Source: DASWHK01 sp036398215
GTDB lineage: Bacteria > Acidobacteriota > UBA890
Direction: 5' to 3'
Assembly (NCBI GenBank): GCA_036398215.1
Contig: DASWHK010000140.1
Location: forward strand, 1 to 23,917
DNA: 23,917 nucleotides
Part shown: piece after piece, positions 15,898-23,917 of the stretch
How positions within the stretch are numbered: position 1 is the stretch's first letter
Layout of the letters: each line of letters starts with the position of its first letter
Made by a program: the position numbers and the translations under genes
The notes under the pieces: model-generated
Database searches by the model: none
Seen by the model: the letters and a program-made list of their open reading frames with translations, nothing else
Told to the model about the DNA's origin: nothing

Positions 15898-16806
15898 ATG
15901 ACCTGGACGCAAAAGACGTTGCGGAAGGAGATCGCCTGCGCGGGTATCGGTCTGCACAGCGGTCTGCGTGTCGAGATGCGCCTGCGTCCGGCACCCCCCG
16001 GCGCCGGAATTGTCTTCCACCGGGTCGATCTGGGGGGAGCCGAGATCCCCGCCCGCCAGGAGTACCTTCAGCGCTCCAACCTGGCCACCACGCTCTGCAA
16101 GGACGGCGCCTCGATCGGCACGGTCGAGCACATTCTGTCCGCCGCCGCCGGCTTGGGCGTCGACAATCTGATCGTCGAGATCGAAGGTCAAGAGGTCCCC
16201 ATTCTTGATGGCTCTGCGGCGCCCTTCATCTACCTGATGCACGAGGCCGGCATTCGCGTCCAGCAGACGCCGCGGCAGTTTATCAAGATCCTCGAGCCGC
16301 TTCGCATCGAAGAAGAGGACAAGTTCGTCGCCATCTACCCGTCAGACCGCTTCAAGATCTCCTACACGATCGATTTCGAGCATCCGCTGATTGGCGAACA
16401 ACACCAGACGTTCGTGGTCACGCCGCGCTGCTATACCGAGCAGATCGCCCCGGCGCGCACCTTCGGCTTCCTTCGTGAGGTCGAGAGCCTGCGCAAGAAG
16501 GGCTTCGCGCTCGGTGGCTCGATGGAGAACGCCGTCGTCGTGGGCGACAACTCGATCCTCAACAACCAGTTGCGCTTCGCCGACGAGTTTGTACGCCACA
16601 AGATCCTCGACGCCATCGGCGACCTGATGCTGGCCGGCGCCCCGATGCTCGGCCACGTGGTCGCCTATCGCGCCGGCCACGCGCTGCACGCGGGGCTGGT
16701 CGAGTGCATCCAGGCCGCCACCGAAGCCTGGCAGCTGGTGACCTGGGAGGACGTCGTCTACGACATCGCCTCCCGGCGCCCCTACATGGTGCCGGTCGGC
16801 GCCTAG
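15898..16806 (+). CDS. lpxC: UDP-3-O-acyl-N-acetylglucosamine deacetylase LpxC
   Basis: The 302-residue protein matches LpxC, the zinc deacetylase of the committed step of lipid A synthesis in the cytoplasm. It begins MTWTQKTLRKEIACAGIGLHSG, the usual N-terminus. TVEHIL provides Glu77 and zinc ligand His78, VRHKILDAIGDL provides zinc ligands His234 and Asp238, and AYRAGHAL provides catalytic His261. ILDGSAAPF and FGF in the middle are also typical. The ATG at 15898 follows CTGGGGGTGTG. Its presence indicates a lipopolysaccharide-making diderm. It is the first gene of a plus-strand run with the histidine kinase 107 bp after it. A weak 5-bp stem follows its stop. Confidence 0.97.
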   Translation: MTWTQKTLRKEIACAGIGLHSGLRVEMRLRPAPPGAGIVFHRVDLGGAEIPARQEYLQRSNLATTLCKDGASIGTVEHILSAAAGLGVDNLIVEIEGQEVPILDGSAAPFIYLMHEAGIRVQQTPRQFIKILEPLRIEEEDKFVAIYPSDRFKISYTIDFEHPLIGEQHQTFVVTPRCYTEQIAPARTFGFLREVESLRKKGFALGGSMENAVVVGDNSILNNQLRFADEFVRHKILDAIGDLMLAGAPMLGHVVAYRAGHALHAGLVECIQAATEAWQLVTWEDVVYDIASRRPYMVPVGA

Positions 16807-16865
16807 CGCGCCTTTCCCAGGGCGCCGTCGCGAGGCCGCGGACCCACCACACTTCCACCACGGCC

Positions 16866-16874
16866 TGCTAGCAT
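16866..16874 (+). promoter_or_regulatory. Candidate extended -10 before the histidine kinase gene
   Basis: TGCTAGCAT fits TGnTAnnnT and is repeated exactly before the zinc-ribbon/RDD gene (21823-21831). The predicted start is near 16881, 33 bases before the ATG at 16914. No -35 is visible at 17-18 bases, as allowed for extended -10 promoters. Confidence 0.4.
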
Positions 16875-16913
16875 TGGCCTGATTTACCCCGCCCGCAGAC
16901 CCCCTGACCGCGA

Positions 16914-19285
16914 ATGAGCAGCCAACCGACCAGCAACGGCCAGAAGCAGCTACGCCAGCGCCGCCGGACCGTGATCGGCCTGATCGTCGTGGTGGCGATC
17001 TACTTCGTCGCCATGATCGGCGTGCAACGGTCGCGGCTGACGCTGGGAACCGTGCCGCTGCAGGCGATCACCGCCCTCAGCATCATCTTGATGCTGGTCG
17101 TGCTCTTCGTCCTCGGCCGCAACGTAATAAAGCTGTACGTCGAGCGACGCCGCCAGAAGCTCGGCTCGCAGTTCAGCACCCGGGTCGTGGTCACCTACAT
17201 CGGCATGGCCCTGGTGCCCACCGTCATGCTCTTCGTCGCCGCCTCGGGCCTGATCAGCGACGCCGTCGACTACTGGTTCTCGCCGGAAACCACGCTGATC
17301 GTCGAGCAGGCCCGCCAGGTGGCGCTCGAGGCCCAGGACGACGAGGAGCGGGAGCTGCAACGAATGGCGGCGGCGCTTGCCGACGTGATCAGCCGTGGCT
17401 ACCTGCCAATGCGAGAGAACTGGCAGTATCTGCGCAACAACCTGCTGCGGCCGCAACGCGCGCAGCTCGAGCTCGACGCAATCCTCGTCTACGACGGCGA
17501 TGCGCTGCTCCTCGACCCCGTCTTCGATACGGCCGGCCCCCACGCCGACCTGCTGCGGCGCCCGACCCCGCCCGCCACGAGCCCACCGGCGGCCAACCGC
17601 GCGACGGAGGCGCCGCCGGCGACCGCGTCGGCAGCCCCGGCCGGCGGCGATGCCGCCGCCGCGACCGCCGCGACCGCGGCGCCGGCCGTCGAGCCGCTGC
17701 CGAGCAATCATCCGCTGGCCGTGCCCGCGGCCCAGATCGCCTTCGCCGGGCAGGGCCAGCCGTTCCGCTTCAACGAACAAATCGCCGACAGTTCACGGCT
17801 GCTGCGCGCTGGGGTGCCCATCCGTGACCGCAGCAGCAACAGCAACGTCGTCGGCGTCCTCGTGGTCGCCCGTTTCATGGACCTGTCTCTCGCCGCCCAG
17901 GTCAGCGGCATCGAGGCCAACTACGCCTCGTTCCAGCAGGGGCTCGACTCCAAGGAGCCGATCAAGAACAGCTACCTGTTCACGTTCCTGTTGATGACCC
18001 TGCTGATCCTGTTCTCGGCGCTCTGGGTGGGCCTCTATCTGGCCCGCGGCGTCACCGGGCCGATCCAGAAGCTCGCCGAAGGCACCCGCGCGGTCGCCTC
18101 CGGCGATCTGACCTACCGGGTCGAGGTCGACGCGCGCGACGAGCTCGGGACGCTGGTGGAATCGTTCAACCAGATGACCGAAGACCTGCGCGCCGGCTCC
18201 GAGAAGCTGCGCCAGTCGCGCGACAGCCTGCAAGCGAGCAACACCGAGCTCGACGAGCGCCGCCGCTACATGGAGGCGATGCTCGCCAACATCGCCACCG
18301 GCGTCATCTCGCTGAACGCCGAGGGCGAGATCACGACCTTCAACCGCGCCGCCGAGCGAATGCTGGCGATGGAAGCCCCCTCGGCCATCGGCCAGCGCTT
18401 CGAGAACGCCCTCGGTGACGACAACGTCACCGACCTCCGGGAGCTCATGCAGCGCGCCAAGTCGCGGCGGGCGCCGCTCGAGGACGAGCTGTCGCTCGAG
18501 GTCAACGGCAGCCGGCTGACCGTCGCTGCGCACTGCTCGAGCCTGCGCGACAGCGCCGGGGCCTACATGGGAACCGTCGTCGTGCTCGACGACCTCACCG
18601 AGCTGATCACCGCGCAGAAGACCGCCGCCTGGCGGGAGGTGGCCCGCCGCATCGCCCACGAGATCCGCAACCCGCTGACGCCGATCCAGCTGTCGGCGCA
18701 GCGGATCGCCCGCCGCTACCGGCGCGCCGCCGGCGCCGAGGGCCACTTCGACGTCATCGAGGAGGGGACGCGGACGATCCTCCAGGAGGTCGACACGCTC
18801 AAGGGACTGGTCAGCGAGTTCAGCCGCTACGCGCGCATGCCGACGGTCAGCCTGGTGCCCTCGAGCCTCCACGACATCATCGAGAACGGCTTGCTGGCCT
18901 GCGCCAGTATGCACGAGGGCATCAGCGTCGAGCGGCGGTTCTCGCGCGCCGTCCCCAGCATCAAGGCCGACCCCGACCAGCTCAAGCGCGCCTTCACCAA
19001 CCTCTTCGACAACGCCGTCGAGGCCATGGAGGGCGAGGGAACCTTGCGGGTCAGCACCTCGTTCGACCCCGAGATCGAGACGGTGCGGATCGAGGTCGCG
19101 GATACCGGCCCGGGGATCAAGCCCGAGGACAAGGACCGCCTCTTCCTCCCCTACTTCTCGCGCAAGCGCGACGGCACCGGGCTCGGCCTCGCCATCGTCC
19201 ACCAGATCGTCGCCGATCACAGCGGCTACGTGAAGGTGAACGACAACCGGCCGCGCGGCACCGTCTTCATCATCGAGCTTCCCTG

Positions 19286-19289
<4 letters not shown>
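16914..19289 (+). CDS. NtrY-like membrane sensor histidine kinase
   Basis: The 791-residue protein has three N-terminal membrane segments (about 20-38, 50-68, 90-113), an extracytoplasmic domain with a Pro/Ala-rich insert (about 218-262), and a fourth segment (about 352-377). HAMP (380-430), a linker coiled coil and a PAS domain (about 455-560) follow. The kinase core has phospho-acceptor His582 in IAHEIRNPLTPIQLSAQRI, N box NLFDNAVEAM, G1 ADTGPGI and G2 DGTGLGLAIV. This layout is that of NtrY. The kinase should phosphorylate the response regulator encoded next, whose start overlaps its stop (TTGA). The signal is unknown. No ribosome site precedes the ATG at 16914. The gene lies 107 bp after lpxC and may be partly co-transcribed with it. 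Confidence 0.92.
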
Positions 19290-20668
<1,379 letters not shown>

Positions 20669-20670
20669 CC

Positions 20671-20709
20671 CGCGGCTTCCCTCTCCCTATCAAGAAGGAA
20701 GCTTCCGCG
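20671..20709 (+). terminator. Possible stem-loop after the response regulator gene
   Basis: CGCGGCTTCC (20671-20680) pairs with GGAAG (20697-20701) and CCGCG (20705-20709), with CTT bulged on the right arm, and is followed by CTTTAT. It starts 2 bases after the stop. The T content is low, so the call is tentative. Confidence 0.35.
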
Positions 20710-20793
20710 CTTTATCCACCAGGGTCCACCGCGGGCCCAATGGGCACCGACCGAAGCGGCGAGGTGAGCTCTCCGCGCATCTGCCTTCGGAAG

Positions 20794-20827
20794 AGGTGCG
20801 GGCGTCCAACGTTCTGTGGGCGCACCT
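20794..20827 (-). terminator. Stem-loop directly after the formimidoyltransferase stop
   Basis: AGGTGCG (20794-20800) and CGCACCT (20821-20827) form a perfect 7-bp stem abutting the stop codon at 20828-20830, loop 20 bases. There is no T-run; possible end signal for the minus-strand gene in this convergent region (20669-20827). Confidence 0.35.
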
Positions 20828-21781
20828 TCACGACGTCGCGCTTTCTCGGTCTCCCGAGGCGCGCAGAGCGCCGCTGTGGCGCGAGCTCTCGATCGCCTGC
20901 TCGAGGATGCGGTCGGGGCCGAAGTCGACCAAGCGAAGAGAGTCGGCAGCCGCGGCGGCCACCGAATCGAGCGGCGCCAGTCCGACGAGCTCGGACTCCA
21001 GCACCTGCACGCCGTGCTCCTTGGCCGCCGCCCGCACCGCCCCGAAGGCGACGTGCAGCGGCGTGACGGCGGGGTCCTCGACGTTCATCGAGACCTGCAC
21101 GCGCTGCCGCGAGGCGAGCGCCACGCCCATCGCCTTGATCCCCGGCAAGCCACCCGACGAAGCCCGCACGCGGGCGGCGATGCCGCGGGCGGCCGCCAGG
21201 TCTTCGGAGTCGAGCACCACGTTGAAGGCGATCAGCGGGCCGCGGGCGCCGATCACCGTGGCGCCGCCGGACGCGTGCGCCTCCGCCGGCCCGAAATCCG
21301 GCTGCCAGGCGGGATCGGCGAGCTTGGCTTCGAGCCCCTCGAACTGGCCGCGGCGGATGGCCGACAGGTCGCGCCGGTGCGGCGCGCTCGCCGCTTCCCG
21401 GTAGAGGAAGACCGGCAACCCGAACCGCCGGGCGACCCGCTCACCGAGGCGACGGGCTAGCTCGATGCACTCCGCCATGCCGGTGCCGTGGCCCTCGAGC
21501 GGCACGAAAGGGCAGACGTCGACCGCCCCGATGCGGGGGTGTACCCCCCGATGCCGGCGCATGTCGACGGCCTCGATCGCTCGCGCGTAGAGCTCCTCGG
21601 CGGCGTCCAGCAGCGCCTCCGGCGCCCCCACCGCGGTCAGCACGGTGCGGTTGTGGTCGATGTCGGGATGGACGTGGAGCAGAGCGACGTCGTCGCTACC
21701 GCCGAAGGCGCCGGCGAGCCGGTCGATCACCTGCCGGCGGCGCCCTTCGCTGACGTTGGGGATGCACTGCGCGAGTATCAC
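20828..21781 (-). CDS. Glutamate formimidoyltransferase
   Basis: The 317-residue protein matches the formiminotransferase domain of FTCD. It has QCIPNVSEGRRRQVID at the N-terminus, LLHVHPDIDHNRTVLT, then RHRGVHPRIGAVDVCPFVPL (His81 corresponds to the catalytic histidine known from the mammalian enzyme) and GLPGIKAMGVALASRQRVQVSMNVED in the C-terminal subdomain. It moves the formimino group from N-formiminoglutamate to tetrahydrofolate in histidine breakdown. The cyclodeaminase domain is absent, so this is the monofunctional form. The start is taken as GTG at 21781 (MILAQCIPN) by homology; the ribosome site is weak. No other histidine-utilisation gene is visible, so its role here may be in folate metabolism. 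It is divergent from the RDD protein gene, 81 bp apart. Confidence 0.92.
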   Translation of the reverse strand: MILAQCIPNVSEGRRRQVIDRLAGAFGGSDDVALLHVHPDIDHNRTVLTAVGAPEALLDAAEELYARAIEAVDMRRHRGVHPRIGAVDVCPFVPLEGHGTGMAECIELARRLGERVARRFGLPVFLYREAASAPHRRDLSAIRRGQFEGLEAKLADPAWQPDFGPAEAHASGGATVIGARGPLIAFNVVLDSEDLAAARGIAARVRASSGGLPGIKAMGVALASRQRVQVSMNVEDPAVTPLHVAFGAVRAAAKEHGVQVLESELVGLAPLDSVAAAAADSLRLVDFGPDRILEQAIESSRHSGALRASGDRESATS

Positions 21782-21801
21782 TGTACGCTTGCCTATCCTC
21801 G

Positions 21802-21831
21802 TTGACCCTGCCGCATGCGGATTGCTAGCAT
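21802..21831 (+). promoter_or_regulatory. Promoter for the zinc-ribbon/RDD gene
   Basis: TTGACC (21802-21807), 18 bases, TAGCAT (21826-21831) within the extended word TGCTAGCAT. The -35 hexamer and spacer match the tolQ operon promoter. A 10-bp palindrome CCGCATGCGG (21811-21820) fills the spacer. The predicted start near 21838 excludes the upstream ATGs at 21815, 21830 and 21836 and favours the GTG at 21863. Confidence 0.6.
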
Positions 21832-21862
21832 GCGCATGCCCACCTTGCCAGGGACTGGCGAC

Positions 21863-23650
21863 GTGAAATGCCCCAGTTGCGGACTCGTGACGTTCGACGA
21901 TTTGCCGCAATGTCCGCGCTGCAGGGAGTCTTTCGCGCTGGTTCGCCCGCTCGCCTCGACGCCTCACGGCGACTCGAGCCACTTGCTGCGGGACGAGCCG
22001 GAGCTGCGCACCGAGCTCCGCGACCGGCTTCACCGTGCCCGTCTCGAACGACGCAAAGAGAACGCCAACCCGATGGCCGCGGGGTCGGACCCCGACGCAC
22101 CGGACTGGTTCGATCCCGCCGGCAGCGGGGACGACGACGTTTTTGAAGCTGCCTCCGTCGTGGAGTCCACGGACGGTGGGCGCAGCGAGGAGAGAGGGAC
22201 CGTGCACTCCGACGACCTGCCTCCGGACGGTGACGTCCGCGGTAGCGCAATGACCGCTGATTTCGACGACGACGAGCTGGAGATCTCCGAGGCCGCCACG
22301 GGCGACACCGACGAGCCCGAGTTCACCGGTGAGATCCCCGGTTTCAGCGACTGGCGCGAGGAGCTGCGCGAGCGGCTCAAGCGGATCCGCGCCCGCCGCG
22401 AGCAGGAGCGCCTCGCGGGTGCCAGCGAGGACCCCGATGCCGCCCAGGCCGTCGATTTCGAGGCCGACGAGATCGTCGCCGAGGCCGAGAGCCCGATGGA
22501 CGTCGCCGCCGACGCGATGGCCGGGGACGAGGCGGGCGACGAGGTTCCTTACGTCATTGCCGAAGACGACGTCGCCGACCTCGACCTCGCCTTCGCGGGC
22601 GACTCCGAGCCGGAGGCCGACGTCGAGGTCGAGCTGCAGGCGCCGTCCGATGACGACATCGAGACCGAGCTGCACGCTGCGTCGGGAGACGACTTCGAGG
22701 CCGAGCTGCACGCTGCGTCGGAAGACGACATCGAGGTCGAGCTGCAGGCGCGATCGGCCGACGAGATCCCTCTCGAGCTCGAGGCGGAGCCACAGCGCTT
22801 TCTCGAGGAGCCGCCGGCCGCCGAGGCAGCGTCAGAGAGCTCTTTCGAGGAGCCGTCCGACGCCGCTGTCGAGGCGGAGAGCGCCGGCGAAGAGCCGACG
22901 TTCGAGGCCGAGCCCGCCGAGGCCGAGCCCGCCGATGCCTTCGATTGGGACGACCGGCCGGTGGAGGAGGAGGTCGAGGAGCCCGTCGATGGGCTCGCTG
23001 TGGAGTCTGGGCTGATTGGCGGCGACCGGGAGCCGGAGCCGGCCGACGATCTGCCGGCTGCGGTGATGCCCCCGCTTCCCCGCTCCGCCGGCGACAGCGC
23101 CCCCGAGCTCGACTTCGAGCAGGCTGCCTACGAGGCCCCGGCGAGCGCCCCGGAGCTCGATATCGACGCTGCCGAGACCGGACCGGGCCTGGCCGTCGAG
23201 TGGGACAGCCAGGAGGCCGAGGCTCCCCGCCCCCGCTCGTCGGCGGGGCCGCTCGGCGAGCGCGCCGCGGCGGCAGTCTGCGACCTGCTGGTGCTGCTGG
23301 CGATCGGCGCGGCGCTGGTCTGGGCCGCCGCCTCGGGAACCGGCCTGCCGTTCCGCCAGATCCTCTTCGAGGCCGCCCCCTGGCTGGCGCTGACCTGGGC
23401 GATCTTCGCGATCGGTTACTCGATCTTCTTCGTCGGCAGCTGCGGCCAGACGATCGGCAGGATGGTCATGCGCTTGCGGGTCGTCGGCGACGATCAGTTC
23501 ACCGTCGGCTTCGATCGGGCCGCCGTGCGCCTCGCCGCCTGGGTCGTCTCCGCGTTGCCGCTGGGCGCCGGGCTGCTGCCGGCCCTTCGCGACCCGAAGC
23601 GCCGCGCCGCCCACGACCGCCTCAGCCGCACCCGCGTGGTGAAGGCCTGA
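21863..23650 (+). CDS. Zinc-ribbon, acidic-repeat and RDD-domain membrane protein
   Basis: The 595-residue protein has three parts. A zinc ribbon at 3-20 has CPSC then CPRC (Cys3, 6, 17, 20). A very acidic, low-complexity region runs from about 60 to 455, with two copies of an arginine-rich helix motif (ELRDRLHRARLERR and ELRERLKRIRARRE) and four 12-residue repeats. The C-terminal RDD domain (about 460-590) has two or three membrane helices, the motif ERAAAAVCDLLVL, GQTIGRMVMRLRVV and the ending DPKRRAAHDRLSRTRVV. RDD proteins are membrane proteins of mostly unknown function, some proposed as transporters. I take the GTG at 21863 as start because AGGGA lies 8 bases upstream and the promoter lies before it; upstream ATGs at 21815-21836 are alternatives. 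The acidic part is probably disordered and cytoplasmic. Confidence 0.88.
   Translation: MKCPSCGLVTFDDLPQCPRCRESFALVRPLASTPHGDSSHLLRDEPELRTELRDRLHRARLERRKENANPMAAGSDPDAPDWFDPAGSGDDDVFEAASVVESTDGGRSEERGTVHSDDLPPDGDVRGSAMTADFDDDELEISEAATGDTDEPEFTGEIPGFSDWREELRERLKRIRARREQERLAGASEDPDAAQAVDFEADEIVAEAESPMDVAADAMAGDEAGDEVPYVIAEDDVADLDLAFAGDSEPEADVEVELQAPSDDDIETELHAASGDDFEAELHAASEDDIEVELQARSADEIPLELEAEPQRFLEEPPAAEAASESSFEEPSDAAVEAESAGEEPTFEAEPAEAEPADAFDWDDRPVEEEVEEPVDGLAVESGLIGGDREPEPADDLPAAVMPPLPRSAGDSAPELDFEQAAYEAPASAPELDIDAAETGPGLAVEWDSQEAEAPRPRSSAGPLGERAAAAVCDLLVLLAIGAALVWAAASGTGLPFRQILFEAAPWLALTWAIFAIGYSIFFVGSCGQTIGRMVMRLRVVGDDQFTVGFDRAAVRLAAWVVSALPLGAGLLPALRDPKRRAAHDRLSRTRVVKA
22631..22774 (+). 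repeat. Four 36-bp in-frame tandem repeats in the acidic region
   Basis: Units start at 22631, 22667, 22703 and 22739, each beginning GAGCTGCA. They encode 12-residue units of the form EL(Q/H)A-x-S-x-D-(D/E)-(I/F)-x-x. The two middle units are nearly identical, implying recent expansion. Confidence 0.92.
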
Positions 23651-23769
23651 GGCCGCCCGAAACGGATTTTCGCGCCGCGATCTGCGGGCATGTTGGGCCC
23701 TTTCCGCGATCGTGATGATGGCGGTCGTCGCCGTGGAGCGATACGTTGCGAAGGTCGGGCTAGCAAGAG

Positions 23770-23917
<148 letters not shown>

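Noticed and set aside
21782..22711. An N-terminal extension of the formimidoyltransferase frame through the start of the RDD gene
   Set aside because: Homology begins at ILAQCIPN (21781); the extension is antisense to the zinc-ribbon protein and has no motif.

Overview
This is a high-GC bacterial window that carries envelope genes of a Gram-negative (diderm) organism. lpxC points to lipid A synthesis, and TonB/ExbB/ExbD and lipobox or signal-peptide proteins point to a periplasm and outer membrane. The VWFA-related protein of the type common in Acidobacteria, two GWxTD-domain proteins and abundant TPR proteins suggest Acidobacteriota; that assignment is inference from gene content only. No rRNA, tRNA, CRISPR array, insertion sequence or phage gene was recognised. 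Most of the window is densely coding, and the high third-position GC creates long antisense open frames that are not genes.

Left part (1-11573, all minus strand). A TolQ/ExbB - ExbD - ExbD - TonB - TPR operon (3268 down to beyond 1) is preceded by a good sigma70-like promoter (3479-3508). Its tolQ-exbD junction carries an exact 3 x 39 bp tandem repeat that triplicates the exbD start codon. Upstream lies a second group: GWxTD protein 2 (9213-11573), then GWxTD protein 1 - carboxypeptidase-regulatory/TPR protein - transglutaminase-like TPR lipoprotein - VWFA-domain protein (8961 down to 3573), with a promoter at 9096-9125. Every member has an export signal. The cluster looks like an uncharacterised envelope system next to a TonB-type energiser.

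Middle part (11703-16806). It holds a methylmalonyl-CoA mutase catalytic subunit without its B12 domain (minus), a divergent moaC-moaB pair for molybdenum cofactor synthesis (plus), a family-4-type glycosyltransferase (minus) and divergent lpxC (plus). A strong match to a sigma54 -24/-12 element lies 44 bp before lpxC.

Right part (16914-23917). It holds an NtrY-like membrane histidine kinase and an NtrX/NtrC-like sigma54 activator overlapping by 4 bp (plus). These are followed by a convergent glutamate formimidoyltransferase (minus), a divergent zinc-ribbon/acidic-repeat/RDD membrane protein (plus) and the 3' end of purH (minus). Several intergenic regions share the sequence TGCTAG, and two promoters share a TTGACC-N18-(-10) layout, giving a hint of the local promoter grammar.
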